DNA of 35,842 bases from contig MICJ01000037.1 of NCBI GenBank assembly GCA_001830835.1, positions 112-35,953 on the forward strand, read 5' to 3'. Of the stretch, positions 1 through 7,290 are shown piece by piece; the first letter of the stretch is position 1; the number at the start of each line of letters is the position of its first letter. A program made the translations under genes and the position numbers. The DNA is from Syntrophobacterales bacterium GWC2_56_13 (lineage in GTDB: Bacteria > Desulfobacterota > Syntrophia > Syntrophales > UBA5619). The notes under the pieces are model-generated. The model saw only the letters and a program-made list of their open reading frames with translations, ran no database searches and was not told the origin of the DNA.

Positions 1-334
1 AAACCTTCGCCGCCCCCGCCTGGAGAAGGCAGTCGGTGAAGCCGCCGGTGGAGGCCCCCACGTCCAGCGCTATGAGTCCCTGCACAGAGAGACCGAAGGC
101 GTCGAGAGCCCCCCGGAGCTTGAGACCCCCCCGGCTCACATAGGGATTATCCTCGCCCTTGATCCGGATCTCCGCATCGGCAGGGACGAGCATCCCCGCC
201 TTGTCCGCCGGCCGGTCGCCGACGAGAACCGTCCCCGTGAGAATCAGCGCCTGCGCCGGCTGCCGACTCCCGGCCAGTCCCCTCTCGACGAGCAAGCAAT
301 CCAACCGGATTTTCGGTGTTCTCGTATTTACCAT
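1..334 (-). CDS. tlyA: TlyA family rRNA 2'-O-methyltransferase (3' part cut by window edge)
   Basis: This is the N-terminal ~111 codons of a TlyA-type S4/FtsJ-fold protein, which runs off the left edge. Reading from the ATG at 334, an S4-like start ([20 protein letters not shown]) is followed by [11 protein letters not shown] and the SAM-binding segment [15 protein letters not shown]. These are diagnostic for the TlyA/hemolysin A family, which 2'-O-methylates 16S and 23S rRNA; hemolysin labels in databases are historical. The ATG lies directly after the dxs stop (TAG at 337-335), with a G-rich Shine-Dalgarno stretch inside the dxs end, so the two are translated from one mRNA. The xseAB-ispA-dxs-tlyA order is common in deltaproteobacteria. 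The catalytic C-terminal half is outside the window, so intactness cannot be judged. Confidence 0.93.
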   Translation of the reverse strand, partial: MVNTRTPKIRLDCLLVERGLAGSRQPAQALILTGTVLVGDRPADKAGMLVPADAEIRIKGEDNPYVSRGGLKLRGALDAFGLSVQGLIALDVGASTGGFTDCLLQAGAAKV

Positions 335-2230
335 CTACCCCCCAACCATCTCCCTCGCCGCCGCGGCGATCCCCTCGGCATCGATCCCGTAGAGCCGCCG
401 GAGCTCCTTCTGCGTCGCATGCTGGGCAAACTCATCCGGGATGCCGAGCCGCCGGACAGCAACGCCGGAAATCCCCGCATCGGCGAAGAGTTCGAGAACG
501 GCGCTGCCAAACCCCCCCATCAGGGTGTTCTCCTCGACGGTAATGACCCTTCTCAGCTTCTCAGCCGTGCCGCAGAGGAGCTTTCCGTCGAGCGGCTTCA
601 CGAAGCGGGCGTTGATGACCCGGATGAGGATCCCCTCGGCTTTCAGGAGTTCGGCGGCGGCCAGCGCCGGATGCACGCAGGCGCCGATGGCGACGACGGC
701 AAGCGCAGCGTCCGGCGGATCGAGCAGGATCTCGCCCTTCCCGACGGGGAGGAATCGGGGATGCTCGTCCAGCGGCACACCGGCCCCCGCCCCCCGGGGA
801 TAGCGCAGGGAGACGGGACAGCCGCAGGTCACGGCGGTCTTCAGCATGTGCTGGAGCTCGTTTTCGTCCTTCGGCGCCATGACGATGATGTCGGGGACGG
901 TACGGAGAAAGGCGAAGTCGAAGAGGCCGTGGTGGGTGGGACCGTCCGCCCCCACGAAGCCTCCGCGGTCCATCGCCAGGACCACGGGCAGTTTCTGCAG
1001 ACAGACATCGTGGATGATCTGGTCATAGGCGCGCTGCATGAAGGTCGAATAGATCGCCACGACCGGGACGAACCCCTGGGTGGCGAGCCCTGCAGCAAAG
1101 GTGACCCCGTGCTGTTCGGCCATCCCCACATCATAGAACCGCGTGGGGAACTCCAGTGCGAATCGGTCGAGTCCGGTCCCCTCGGACATCGCCGCCGTGA
1201 TCGCGACGATCCGCGGATCTTCGTGAGCCAGCGCCACGATCGTCCGGCCGAAAACATCGGTGTATGAGGGGGCAGGCGACCGACCGGCGGCGACGGATTC
1301 CCCCGTGTCGATGTCGAACGGGGGGATTCCGTGAAACCGGGAGGGATCACCTTCGGCAAATCTGTAACCCTTTCCCTTCTGCGTCACGACGTGGACGAGG
1401 ACGGGCCCCTCAAGCTTTCTCACATTTTCCAGGTTTTTGATGAGGTGGTCGAGGCGGTGCCCCTCCAGGGGTCCCACGTAGGTAAAGCCCAGCTCCTCGA
1501 AGATGGCGCCCGGTACGAAGAAGGTCTTCAGGGACTCCTCCACCTGGCGGGAGAACTTCAGCATCTGTTCGCCGATGCCGGGCACCGATTTCAGGAAGGT
1601 CTTGACCTCCGTCCTGATGCGGGTCACCGTCTGGCCGGTCATGATCCGGTTCAGATAGGAGGAAAGAGCGCCGACATTGGGGGAAATGGACATCTCGTTG
1701 TCGTTGAGGATGATGACCATCTTCTTGCGGCGGTCTCCGGTCCAGTTGAGCCCCTCGAACGCCATCCCGGTGGAAATCGCACCATCGCCGATGACGACGA
1801 TGATCCGGAAATCATCCCCCTTGAGGCAGCGCGCTTCCGCCATTCCCGCCGCCGCGGAGATGGAAGTCCCGCTGTGTCCCACATCGAAGACATCGTAGAG
1901 GCTCTCCGCCCGCTTCGGGAAGCCGCTGATCCCGCCCTTCTGCCGGAGGGTGTCGAAGCATTCTTTCCGGCCGGTGATGATCTTGTGGGCGTAGGCCTGG
2001 TGCCCCACGTCCCAGACGAGCCGGTCCCGCGGCGTATCGAAGACGTAGTGGATGGCAAGCGTCAGCTCCACCGTTCCCAGGGAGGAGGCCAGGTGGCCGC
2101 CTCGCCGGGAGACGGTTAAGATCATCATCTCCCGAATCTCCCGGGCGAGGTCATTGAGCTCCGCCAGGCCGAGACGCCTGATGTCCTCGGGAAAATGGAC
2201 CTTCGCCAGTATACTCTCTTTTTCAGACAT
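335..2230 (-). CDS. dxs: 1-deoxy-D-xylulose-5-phosphate synthase
   Basis: Condenses pyruvate and glyceraldehyde 3-phosphate to DXP using thiamine diphosphate, the first step of the MEP isoprenoid pathway; cytosolic homodimer. The ~631-residue length fits the family. Visible signatures are DVGHQAYAHKIITGRK and FDVGHSGTSISAAAGMA near the N-terminus, the ThDP/Mg motif GDGAISTGMAFEGLN, and the transketolase-like middle domain with DVGMAEQHGVTFAAGLA, FMQRAYDQIIHDVCLQ and DRGGFVGADGPTHHG. The frame is open upstream to a GTG at 2257, but the ATG at 2230 (MSEKESILAK) gives the normal family N-terminus and is preferred. It lies ~130 bp downstream of ispA, which makes the prenyl diphosphates from the same pathway, and abuts tlyA. 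Nothing looks broken. Confidence 0.97.
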   Translation of the reverse strand: MSEKESILAKVHFPEDIRRLGLAELNDLAREIREMMILTVSRRGGHLASSLGTVELTLAIHYVFDTPRDRLVWDVGHQAYAHKIITGRKECFDTLRQKGGISGFPKRAESLYDVFDVGHSGTSISAAAGMAEARCLKGDDFRIIVVIGDGAISTGMAFEGLNWTGDRRKKMVIILNDNEMSISPNVGALSSYLNRIMTGQTVTRIRTEVKTFLKSVPGIGEQMLKFSRQVEESLKTFFVPGAIFEELGFTYVGPLEGHRLDHLIKNLENVRKLEGPVLVHVVTQKGKGYRFAEGDPSRFHGIPPFDIDTGESVAAGRSPAPSYTDVFGRTIVALAHEDPRIVAITAAMSEGTGLDRFALEFPTRFYDVGMAEQHGVTFAAGLATQGFVPVVAIYSTFMQRAYDQIIHDVCLQKLPVVLAMDRGGFVGADGPTHHGLFDFAFLRTVPDIIVMAPKDENELQHMLKTAVTCGCPVSLRYPRGAGAGVPLDEHPRFLPVGKGEILLDPPDAALAVVAIGACVHPALAAAELLKAEGILIRVINARFVKPLDGKLLCGTAEKLRRVITVEENTLMGGFGSAVLELFADAGISGVAVRRLGIPDEFAQHATQKELRRLYGIDAEGIAAAAREMVGG

Positions 2231-2359
2231 CGTTGTCGCTCTTCTTTTTCCATTCACGGGAATTCCCCCGCCCTATACGCTGATTCTACGTGCAATTCAA
2301 CACGATTTTAACGGCCGGCGGGGGGCGCTCCAGACCCTCCGACAGCTTTTGCATCCCTT

Positions 2360-3268
2360 TCAGGAATTTCGCACCAGGATGTACCGGGCGATAGCGCGGA
2401 GAGGCGCCGCCCGGTCGTCGAAGGAGGCCAGCGCGGCAAGCGCCTCGATGATGAGCGCCTCGGCCCGGGCGCGCGACGCCTCGATCCCCAAAAGGGCGGG
2501 AAAGGTGACCTTTCCCCGGGCCGCATCGCTCCCCGTTCCTTTCCCTAAAAGCGCCCGGTCCCCCTCCACGTTCAGGATGTCGTCGGCGATCTGGAAGGCA
2601 AGGCCGATCTGACAACCGTAGTCGGACAGAGAAGCGAGTTCCGTCCCCGCAGCGCCGGCCAGGATCGCCCCCGCCCGGAGAGAGACGCGGATCAGCGCCC
2701 CCGTCTTCAGCCGGTGGATCAGGTGGAGGGTTTCCAGGTCGACAGGTTCCCCTTCGGAACGGACGTCCAAGACCTGGCCCCCGATCATGCCGAAATATCC
2801 CGCCGCTTCCGCGATCTCGCCCGTAACATGCAAGAGCAACTCCGGCGAGATGCCGGGCATCAGCTCCCGGCGGGTGAGGAGGCGGAAGGCCTCAGTCAGG
2901 AGGGCGTCGCCGGCCAGGATGGCGATGCCCTCGCCGAAGACCTTGTGCGAGGTCAGCCTTCCCCGGCGGTAATCGTCGTTGTCCATCGCGGGCAGATCGT
3001 CGTGGATGAGCGAGTAGGTATGGATGAGCTCCAGGGCGCAGGCGACCGGCAGAAGCGCACCGGCCTCCCTCCCGACCGCCTCCGCGGCGGCCAGACAGAG
3101 GATCGGCCGGAGCCTTTTCCCTCCCGCAAAGAGGCTGTAGCGGACAGCCTGGAAGATCACCGGCTGCCCGTTCCCCTCGCCGGGGAGATAACCGGCGAGA
3201 GCCCGATCGATCAGCGCCTTCCGCTCGACAAGGTATTCCTTCAGCGAAAAGCCGTCATTGGGTTTCAC
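2360..3268 (-). CDS. ispA: Polyprenyl synthetase (farnesyl/geranylgeranyl diphosphate synthase)
   Basis: Short-chain trans-prenyltransferase that joins IPP units to an allylic diphosphate to supply quinones and bactoprenol. The first Asp-rich motif (LIHDDLPAMDNDDYRRG, DDxxxxD near residues 90-96) and the second (FQIADDILNVEGD) are intact, as are GGKRLRP and the conserved GQ segment (MIGGQVLDV). I place the start at the GTG at 3268. It overlaps the xseB stop by 14 bases and follows a strong GGAGGAGG site, giving 302 residues, very close to the ~300 of E. coli IspA; the open frame upstream lies inside xseB. Product chain length (C15 or C20) cannot be told with certainty. Translational coupling with xseB is likely. 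Confidence 0.94.
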   Translation of the reverse strand: MKPNDGFSLKEYLVERKALIDRALAGYLPGEGNGQPVIFQAVRYSLFAGGKRLRPILCLAAAEAVGREAGALLPVACALELIHTYSLIHDDLPAMDNDDYRRGRLTSHKVFGEGIAILAGDALLTEAFRLLTRRELMPGISPELLLHVTGEIAEAAGYFGMIGGQVLDVRSEGEPVDLETLHLIHRLKTGALIRVSLRAGAILAGAAGTELASLSDYGCQIGLAFQIADDILNVEGDRALLGKGTGSDAARGKVTFPALLGIEASRARAEALIIEALAALASFDDRAAPLRAIARYILVRNS

Positions 3269-3491
3269 GTTCCTCCTCCGCAAACGGCCGGGTGGTGAAC
3301 TCGTCCTCCTGTCGGAGGAGGAGATCAACGCGCCGGTCGGCCTCGTCGAGTTTTTTTGTGCACAGGCGGGAGAGCTTGATCCCTTCCTCGAAGGCCTTGA
3401 GGGATTCCTCCAGGGTCATATCTCCCGCTTCCATTCTGCGGACGATTTCTTCGAGTTTTTCCAGCGCTTCTTCAAATTTTTCCTTGGCCAT
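3255..3491 (-). CDS. xseB: Exodeoxyribonuclease VII small subunit
   Basis: Small subunit of exonuclease VII, which degrades single-stranded DNA to oligonucleotides together with XseA. The 78 residues start MAKEKFEEALEKLEEIVRRM and continue with the family pattern GDMTLEESLKAFEEGIKL, forming two helices; length and pattern are typical. The ATG at 3491 is chosen because an AAGGAG site lies about 9 bases upstream and because the longer open frame only adds xseA coding sequence. It overlaps the xseA 3' end by about 20 bases and the ispA start by 14, so translation of the three is probably coupled. Its C-terminus (DEFTTRPFAEEERETQ) is acidic and not recognisable beyond the family. Confidence 0.95.
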   Translation of the reverse strand: MAKEKFEEALEKLEEIVRRMEAGDMTLEESLKAFEEGIKLSRLCTKKLDEADRRVDLLLRQEDEFTTRPFAEEERETQ

Positions 3492-4839
3492 CGGACTGCT
3501 CCTTGAAGATTTTTGTGATTTTTGCATGCAGACTGCCCGCGGCAAGGAGGATTGCTACCTCCTGTCCGGCAACGACATCCTCGGCGCGCCGGAGGGTGAG
3601 ACCGTCCGGAAGACGCCGCGTGATGGTGTAGCCCCGTCTGAGGACGGCAAGGGGGCTCAGGGAATCGAGAAGGGCAATAGCGGAGCCCACGCGACTCTTC
3701 CGCTGTTCGGCCTGTTTTTCCCGGACCGCACTCAGCGCCTTCCCGAGAGCGCCCAGCAATGTGTGCCCTGCGATGATCCGCAAGCGGGGGTTTAGGCGCT
3801 CCAGACGGGCGGCAAGGTTGAGCCATTCCTGACGGCGGACCGCCCGCAGGTGGCCGAGGGAGATCCTCATCCGCTCGACGTTTTCATCCAGGGCAATGCG
3901 CATGTCGGCGAGGCGGCGCTTCGGGTCTCGCAGCCTTCCCGAGAGTCCCGCGAGGCGTTCCCGGAGGCGTTCGGTTTCCCGCCGCCGGCAACGGATCAGC
4001 CGGAGGCGGAGCGTTTCGATGGATTCCATGAGCTCCGCCCGTAGGGGCACGGCGAGCTCGGCCGCCGCGGAGGGGGTAGCGGCGCGGAGGTCCGCAGTGA
4101 AATCGGCGATGGTGAAATCCGTCTCATGACCGACAGCCGAGATGACGGGGATCCGGGAACGGGCGATCGCCCGGGCCACCCCTTCGTCGTTGAACGGGGC
4201 GAGGTCCTCCAGCGAGCCGCCGCCCCGGGCCAGGATGATCACCTCGACGCCCTGGGCGATCTGAAGATCGCCCAGGGCCCGGATGATCTCCGCCGGGGCC
4301 TCCGTCCCCTGGACGCGGACCGCGGCGATCAGGACGTCCACCGAGGGAAAGCGGCGGCGGGTGACGGTCAGGATGTCCCGGATGACGGCGCCGGTCGGCG
4401 AGGTGACGACGCCGATCCTTGCCGGCAGGAAAGGGAGGGGTTTCTTGCGGACCGCAGCGAAGAGCCCCTCCGCCTCGAGACGGACCTTGAGCTGTTCGAA
4501 GGCCTTCTGGAGGACGCCCAACCCCCTCGGCTCCACCGCATCGACGACGAGCTGGTATTCGCCGCGGGGAGGATAGACGGTGAGGCGCGCCCGGCAGACG
4601 ACGCTCATCCCCTCTTCGACCTCGAAACCGGAGGTCCGGCCCCAGGAACGTGCAAAGGGGTTTCGGAAGATCACCGCCCGGATCTGGCTTTTGGCATCCT
4701 TGAGGGTGAAGTAGATATGACCTGAGGCCGGCCGTCGCAGGTTGGACACCTCGCCCTCCACCCAGACGACGGCGAAACCCTCCTCCAGGAGCGACTTGAT
4801 CCGTTCGTTGAGCTTTGAAACGGTCAGAATATCCCTCAT
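3472..4839 (-). CDS. xseA: Exodeoxyribonuclease VII large subunit
   Basis: Catalytic subunit of exonuclease VII. The N-terminal OB fold (LTVSKLNERIKSLLEEGF, VWVEGEVSNLRRPASGHIYF) is followed by the catalytic core with ARIGVVTSPTGAVIRDIL, ILARGGGSLEDLAPFNDE and ISAVGHETDFTIADF, where the conserved Gly, Asp and His residues are all present. A long Arg/Leu-rich helical arm follows, with the C-terminal LRRGYTITR motif that contacts XseB. Two ATGs are possible, 4854 and 4839; 4839 (MRDILTVSKL) has the better spaced AGGGGA site and matches the family start, leaving 455 residues. It appears to be the first gene of the five-gene minus-strand operon. I could not find a convincing promoter for it in the 200-bp divergent region. 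Confidence 0.95.
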   Translation of the reverse strand: MRDILTVSKLNERIKSLLEEGFAVVWVEGEVSNLRRPASGHIYFTLKDAKSQIRAVIFRNPFARSWGRTSGFEVEEGMSVVCRARLTVYPPRGEYQLVVDAVEPRGLGVLQKAFEQLKVRLEAEGLFAAVRKKPLPFLPARIGVVTSPTGAVIRDILTVTRRRFPSVDVLIAAVRVQGTEAPAEIIRALGDLQIAQGVEVIILARGGGSLEDLAPFNDEGVARAIARSRIPVISAVGHETDFTIADFTADLRAATPSAAAELAVPLRAELMESIETLRLRLIRCRRRETERLRERLAGLSGRLRDPKRRLADMRIALDENVERMRISLGHLRAVRRQEWLNLAARLERLNPRLRIIAGHTLLGALGKALSAVREKQAEQRKSRVGSAIALLDSLSPLAVLRRGYTITRRLPDGLTLRRAEDVVAGQEVAILLAAGSLHAKITKIFKEQSDGQGKI

Positions 4840-4945
4840 GTTTCCCCTGTCCATGGCGGGGAAGTATCAGATATCGGCCGCCATGACAAGGCCGAATTTG
4901 GGGGAGGATCGGGCAAAGGTCTCGCTGCCGGAGAATAGAGTTTCA

Positions 4946-4975
4946 TTGACTTTTGCCCGCCCCTCCTCTTATAAT
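4946..4975 (+). promoter_or_regulatory. Sigma-70-type promoter of the deoxyhypusine-synthase-like gene
   Basis: TTGACT (4946-4951) and TATAAT (4970-4975) are separated by 18 bp, so 11 of 12 consensus positions match. Transcription would start near 4982, giving a ~75-nt leader that contains a GGGGACAG hairpin-type repeat before the AGGGGAGG ribosome site. Confidence 0.75.
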
Positions 4976-4992
4976 GCCGCCCGCTGGAACCG

Positions 4993-5022
4993 AAAAGGGG
5001 GACAGCTCCCCTATTTATCTCC
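4993..5022 (+). repeat. GGGGACAG-type interspersed repeat copy 1
   Basis: A stretch reading AAAAGGGGGACAGCTCCCC followed by TATTTAT and TCC. It closely resembles a second segment at 31368-31399 (AAAGGGACAGCTCCC, then GTTTATTCC). Both lie outside coding DNA. The pattern recalls the short GGGGACAG...CTGTCCCC repeats scattered in many deltaproteobacterial genomes near REP-type (TnpA-REP) transposases. This copy sits in the 5' leader of the downstream gene. The assignment to a repeat family is from memory of such elements and was not computed. Confidence 0.5.
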
Positions 5023-5055
5023 GGCAGGCCCAATAAAGATCACACAGGGGAGGCC

Positions 5056-6075
5056 ATGAAAAAGAAAGACTATTTGCAGATTCCGGTCCGGCACATCGAC
5101 ATCACTTCGTTCGACGCCACGCCCATTATCGAGGCAATGAAAGGAATGTCTTTCACCGCCCGGGACCTGGCGACGGCCGCCGGAATCTACGACCGGATGC
5201 TCTCCGAAAAGAAGTGCGGCATCATCCTGACTATCGCGGGCAGCACCAGCGCCGCGGGCTGCATGCAGATCTACGTGGAGATGGTGAAGAACAACATGGT
5301 GGATGCCATCGTCGCTACGGGGGCAACGGTGGTGGACATGGATTTCTTCGAGGCCCTGGGCTTCCGCCATTATCAGGGAACGCCGTTCGTCGACGACCGG
5401 GAGCTTCGGCGCCTTTACATCGACCGGATCTACGATACCTACATCGATGAGGAGGACCTCCAGGTCTGCGACCGGACAATCCAAGCCATCGCCGACGGAC
5501 TCCCCCCCCGCCTCTATTCCTCGCGGGAGTTCATCCGGGAGATGGGACGCTACCTGACCGGACACGCAGTGAAGAAGGATTCCCTCGTCCAGGCGGCTTT
5601 CGAGCGCGATGTGCCGATCTTCTGCCCCGCCTTCTCGGACAGCAGCGCCGGCTTCGGTCTCGTCCTCCACCAGGAGAAGCACCCGCAGGCGCACGTCTCC
5701 ATCGACTCGGTGAAGGACTTCCGGGAACTGACCCAGGTCAAGATCAAGGCGGGGATGACAGGCCTCCTGATGATCGGCGGCGGCGCGCCGAAGAACTTCG
5801 CCCAGGACACGGTCGTCTGCGCCGAGATCCTCGGGAAAAAAGTTCCGATGCACAAGTACGCAGTCCAGATCACGGTGGCCGACGTCCGCGACGGCGCCTG
5901 CTCCAGCTCCACGTTGAAGGAGGCCAATTCCTGGGGGAAGGTGGACAGCAGCTGCGAGCAGATGGTCTATGCGGAGGCCACCTCCGTACTCCCGCTTCTG
6001 GCGAGCTACGCCTGGCACCGGGGGAACTGGAAGAAACGGAAACCCCGGCGGTTCACGAAGCTCTTCAAGGACTGA
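5056..6075 (+). CDS. Deoxyhypusine synthase-family protein (possible homospermidine synthase)
   Basis: A 339-residue member of the deoxyhypusine synthase fold, which transfers the aminobutyl group of spermidine via an NAD-dependent Lys-imine intermediate. Family landmarks are GIILTIAGSTSAAG (NAD site), MVDAIVATGATVVDMDF, VPIFCPAFSDSSAGFG, GLLMIGGGAPKNF and the catalytic segment EANSWGKV, whose Lys295 corresponds to the active-site lysine of eukaryotic DHS. The start is fixed by AGGGGAGG 5 bases before the ATG. Bacteria normally lack the eIF5A substrate. Known alternatives for DHS-like proteins are homospermidine synthesis or unknown polyamine transfer, and the sequence alone does not choose. 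It appears monocistronic behind its own promoter. The family call is firm; the reaction is not. Confidence 0.88.
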   Translation: MKKKDYLQIPVRHIDITSFDATPIIEAMKGMSFTARDLATAAGIYDRMLSEKKCGIILTIAGSTSAAGCMQIYVEMVKNNMVDAIVATGATVVDMDFFEALGFRHYQGTPFVDDRELRRLYIDRIYDTYIDEEDLQVCDRTIQAIADGLPPRLYSSREFIREMGRYLTGHAVKKDSLVQAAFERDVPIFCPAFSDSSAGFGLVLHQEKHPQAHVSIDSVKDFRELTQVKIKAGMTGLLMIGGGAPKNFAQDTVVCAEILGKKVPMHKYAVQITVADVRDGACSSSTLKEANSWGKVDSSCEQMVYAEATSVLPLLASYAWHRGNWKKRKPRRFTKLFKD

Positions 6076-6415
6076 AAACTCACACCCCGCGGCCCTTACT
6101 CAGGCAGGAACCTTTGCAGTGTGTTGCGTAACCATGTCGAACCGCGGGATCCATATTTATCTTGACTTCTCGGAATTCTTCAGTTTAAATGAAAGCGTAA
6201 TCACTCTGTTCTCCACTGGCTGGCCCGGGGTTTTTTGCGGCTGTGCTATCGCTCCGTTGCTCTGCATTCAAGACGGGCTTCTTTCTTTTTACCAGATCGT
6301 AAATATTTAAAGAAGTTAATTCCATATAACACCCTTACCCCAGGCGCCGGAAGAGGATCAATGATGTGTTGATTTTCTGCCATAGCTTCGCTTGGTATAG
6401 TGAGGAGACAGGGGC
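6076..6415. other. 340-bp non-coding stretch between DHS-like and PilZ genes
   Basis: No convincing gene. An open frame on the plus strand (to ~6310) has no ribosome site or recognisable protein. A TTGACT at 6163 has only a poor -10 (TTAAAT) 17 bp downstream. I see no terminator hairpin after the DHS-like stop. Confidence 0.5.
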
Positions 6416-6811
6416 ATGGCCAATATCTTTAATATCTGGCGGAGGTTATTCAAGCATCGGCAGCACCAGCGGTTCGCCGTCCGGAGCGGCACCTTTGTCA
6501 TCGTGTCGCCCGCCACAGATGGGGGAGGGGAACGGAAGGTCCAGCTTGTCGACATCAGCCTGGGCGGCGCTGCCTTCATTTATCAGGGGTCCCCGACAGA
6601 GCTCGAGGCAGCCGGCTTCCTCAAAATGTTCGCCGAAACGCCGAACGCGGGAAGAGTGAAATTCGAGACTGTTTCAGATATCCCGGCCCCCGGATCTACG
6701 CAAACATCGGCACCCCTCCGGCGCCGGGGCGTGAAGTTCGCGTGGATGGGAATCCTGGGAAAAGCGGAGTTGAAGGAGTTCCTCGAAGAATTCAGCCTCT
6801 GTCAAAAATAA
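6416..6811 (+). CDS. PilZ domain protein
   Basis: A 131-residue single-domain protein with both halves of the cyclic-di-GMP-binding PilZ signature: RFAVR (R19-x3-R23) close to the N-terminus and VDISLGG (D46-x-S48-x2-G51). It should be cytosolic and bind c-di-GMP. Single-domain PilZ proteins commonly act on motility, pili or polysaccharide export. Its neighbours do not reveal the partner, though two PilT-type ATPases lie 11 kb away. The start is the ATG at 6416 after an imperfect AGGGG site; the basic N-terminal stretch (WRRLFKHRQHQRF) is usual for PilZ proteins. The C-terminal half has no further motif I recognise. Confidence 0.85.
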   Translation: MANIFNIWRRLFKHRQHQRFAVRSGTFVIVSPATDGGGERKVQLVDISLGGAAFIYQGSPTELEAAGFLKMFAETPNAGRVKFETVSDIPAPGSTQTSAPLRRRGVKFAWMGILGKAELKEFLEEFSLCQK

Positions 6812-6859
6812 ATCCCTTTGCAAAAAAGCTACAAAATCGGAGTTGAGCGCTTTGCCGTA

Positions 6860-6908
6860 ATTTCAGCTCCGGGTGCACCACTTTGTGTACAATCTCCGGA
6901 GCTGAAAT
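6860..6908. repeat. 13-bp perfect inverted repeat
   Basis: ATTTCAGCTCCGG at 6860-6872 and its exact reverse complement at 6896-6908, with a 23-nt loop. It lies between the convergent ends of the PilZ gene and the tRNA gene, so it may act as a bidirectional transcription barrier or be a mobile-element relic. It has no U-tract on either side, so it is not a canonical intrinsic terminator. Confidence 0.7.
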
Positions 6909-6921
6909 CTGATGAAGCAGT

Positions 6922-6946
6922 AGAAACCTGATGGTTTCTTCTTTTT
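6922..6946 (+). terminator. Weak hairpin with T-tract
   Basis: AGAAACC-TGAT-GGTTTCT (7-bp stem, 4-nt loop) followed by TCTTTTT. It could end the PilZ transcript. The stem is AT-rich, so confidence is modest, and the T-tract runs up to the CCA end of the tRNA gene on the other strand. Confidence 0.4.
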
Positions 6947-7021
6947 GGTGGAGATGAGGGGGATCGAACCCCTGGCCTCGGCGTTGCGAACGCCGCGCTC
7001 TCCCAGCTGAGCTACATCCCC
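6946..7021 (-). tRNA. tRNA-Ala (anticodon CGC)
   Basis: A complete 76-nt tRNA with an encoded CCA end. Acceptor arms GGGGATG/CATCTCC pair with one G-U; the D-arm is GCTC...GAGC; the anticodon stem CGGCG/CGCCG encloses the loop TTCGCAA, giving anticodon CGC for the codon GCG (alanine). The T-arm is AGGGG-TTCGATC-CCCCT. No intron and no mismatch that would suggest a pseudogene. Confidence 0.95.
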
Positions 7022-7075
7022 ATCTTTTTAATGAAATAGCGTGGTAACGAACTCCCCTTCCAGTTCGCGGCGGAG

Positions 7076-7103
7076 CATATAGGATTCGCGGGGAAACTGT
7101 CAA
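7076..7103 (-). promoter_or_regulatory. Sigma-70-type promoter of tRNA-Ala
   Basis: On the minus strand TTGACA (7103-7098) and TATATG (7081-7076) are 16 bp apart. The -35 is perfect and the -10 is 4/6. A start near 7069 would give a ~48-nt 5' leader before the mature tRNA end, which is normal for processing by RNase P. Confidence 0.55.
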
Positions 7104-7187
7104 GAAATAGTTGCTTTCCTGATTCATCGCCTCCTTGGGTAACCTTAATTTGAGGCAATTCGTCCAATATGATATCGAACATCCGTC

Positions 7188-7216
7188 TTGACTATCATTC
7201 TTGCGTAAATTAAGAT
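7188..7216 (+). promoter_or_regulatory. Candidate sigma-70 promoter of the heme sensor kinase
   Basis: TTGACT (7188-7193), 17-bp spacer, TAAGAT (7211-7216). It leaves a leader of about 70 nt before the TTG start codon at 7291. The -10 is only 4/6. Confidence 0.45.
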
Positions 7217-7290
7217 GAACAACCTCCATAGCGCTCATGCGTTAAAGACCCAAATAACGGAGCTCACGTCCTTCTCGGGGAGCAAGACAC

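Noticed and set aside
419-1267. Long plus-strand ORF opposite dxs, and similar long antisense frames opposite xseA, the transglutaminase and other GC-rich genes
   Set aside because: Products have skewed composition, no motifs and no ribosome sites; they are third-position shadows of the genuine genes.
5011-6018. 335-codon minus-strand ORF opposite the deoxyhypusine-synthase-like gene
   Set aside because: The plus strand has clear family motifs, promoter and ribosome site; the antisense product is rich in His, Val and Asp without any domain.
6946-7021. tRNA-Ala as the integration site of the lower-GC block
   Set aside because: The low-GC block lies on the 5' side of the tRNA, whereas integrases usually use the 3' end. 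No repeat of the tRNA 3' end, integrase gene or attachment-site duplicate was seen by eye.
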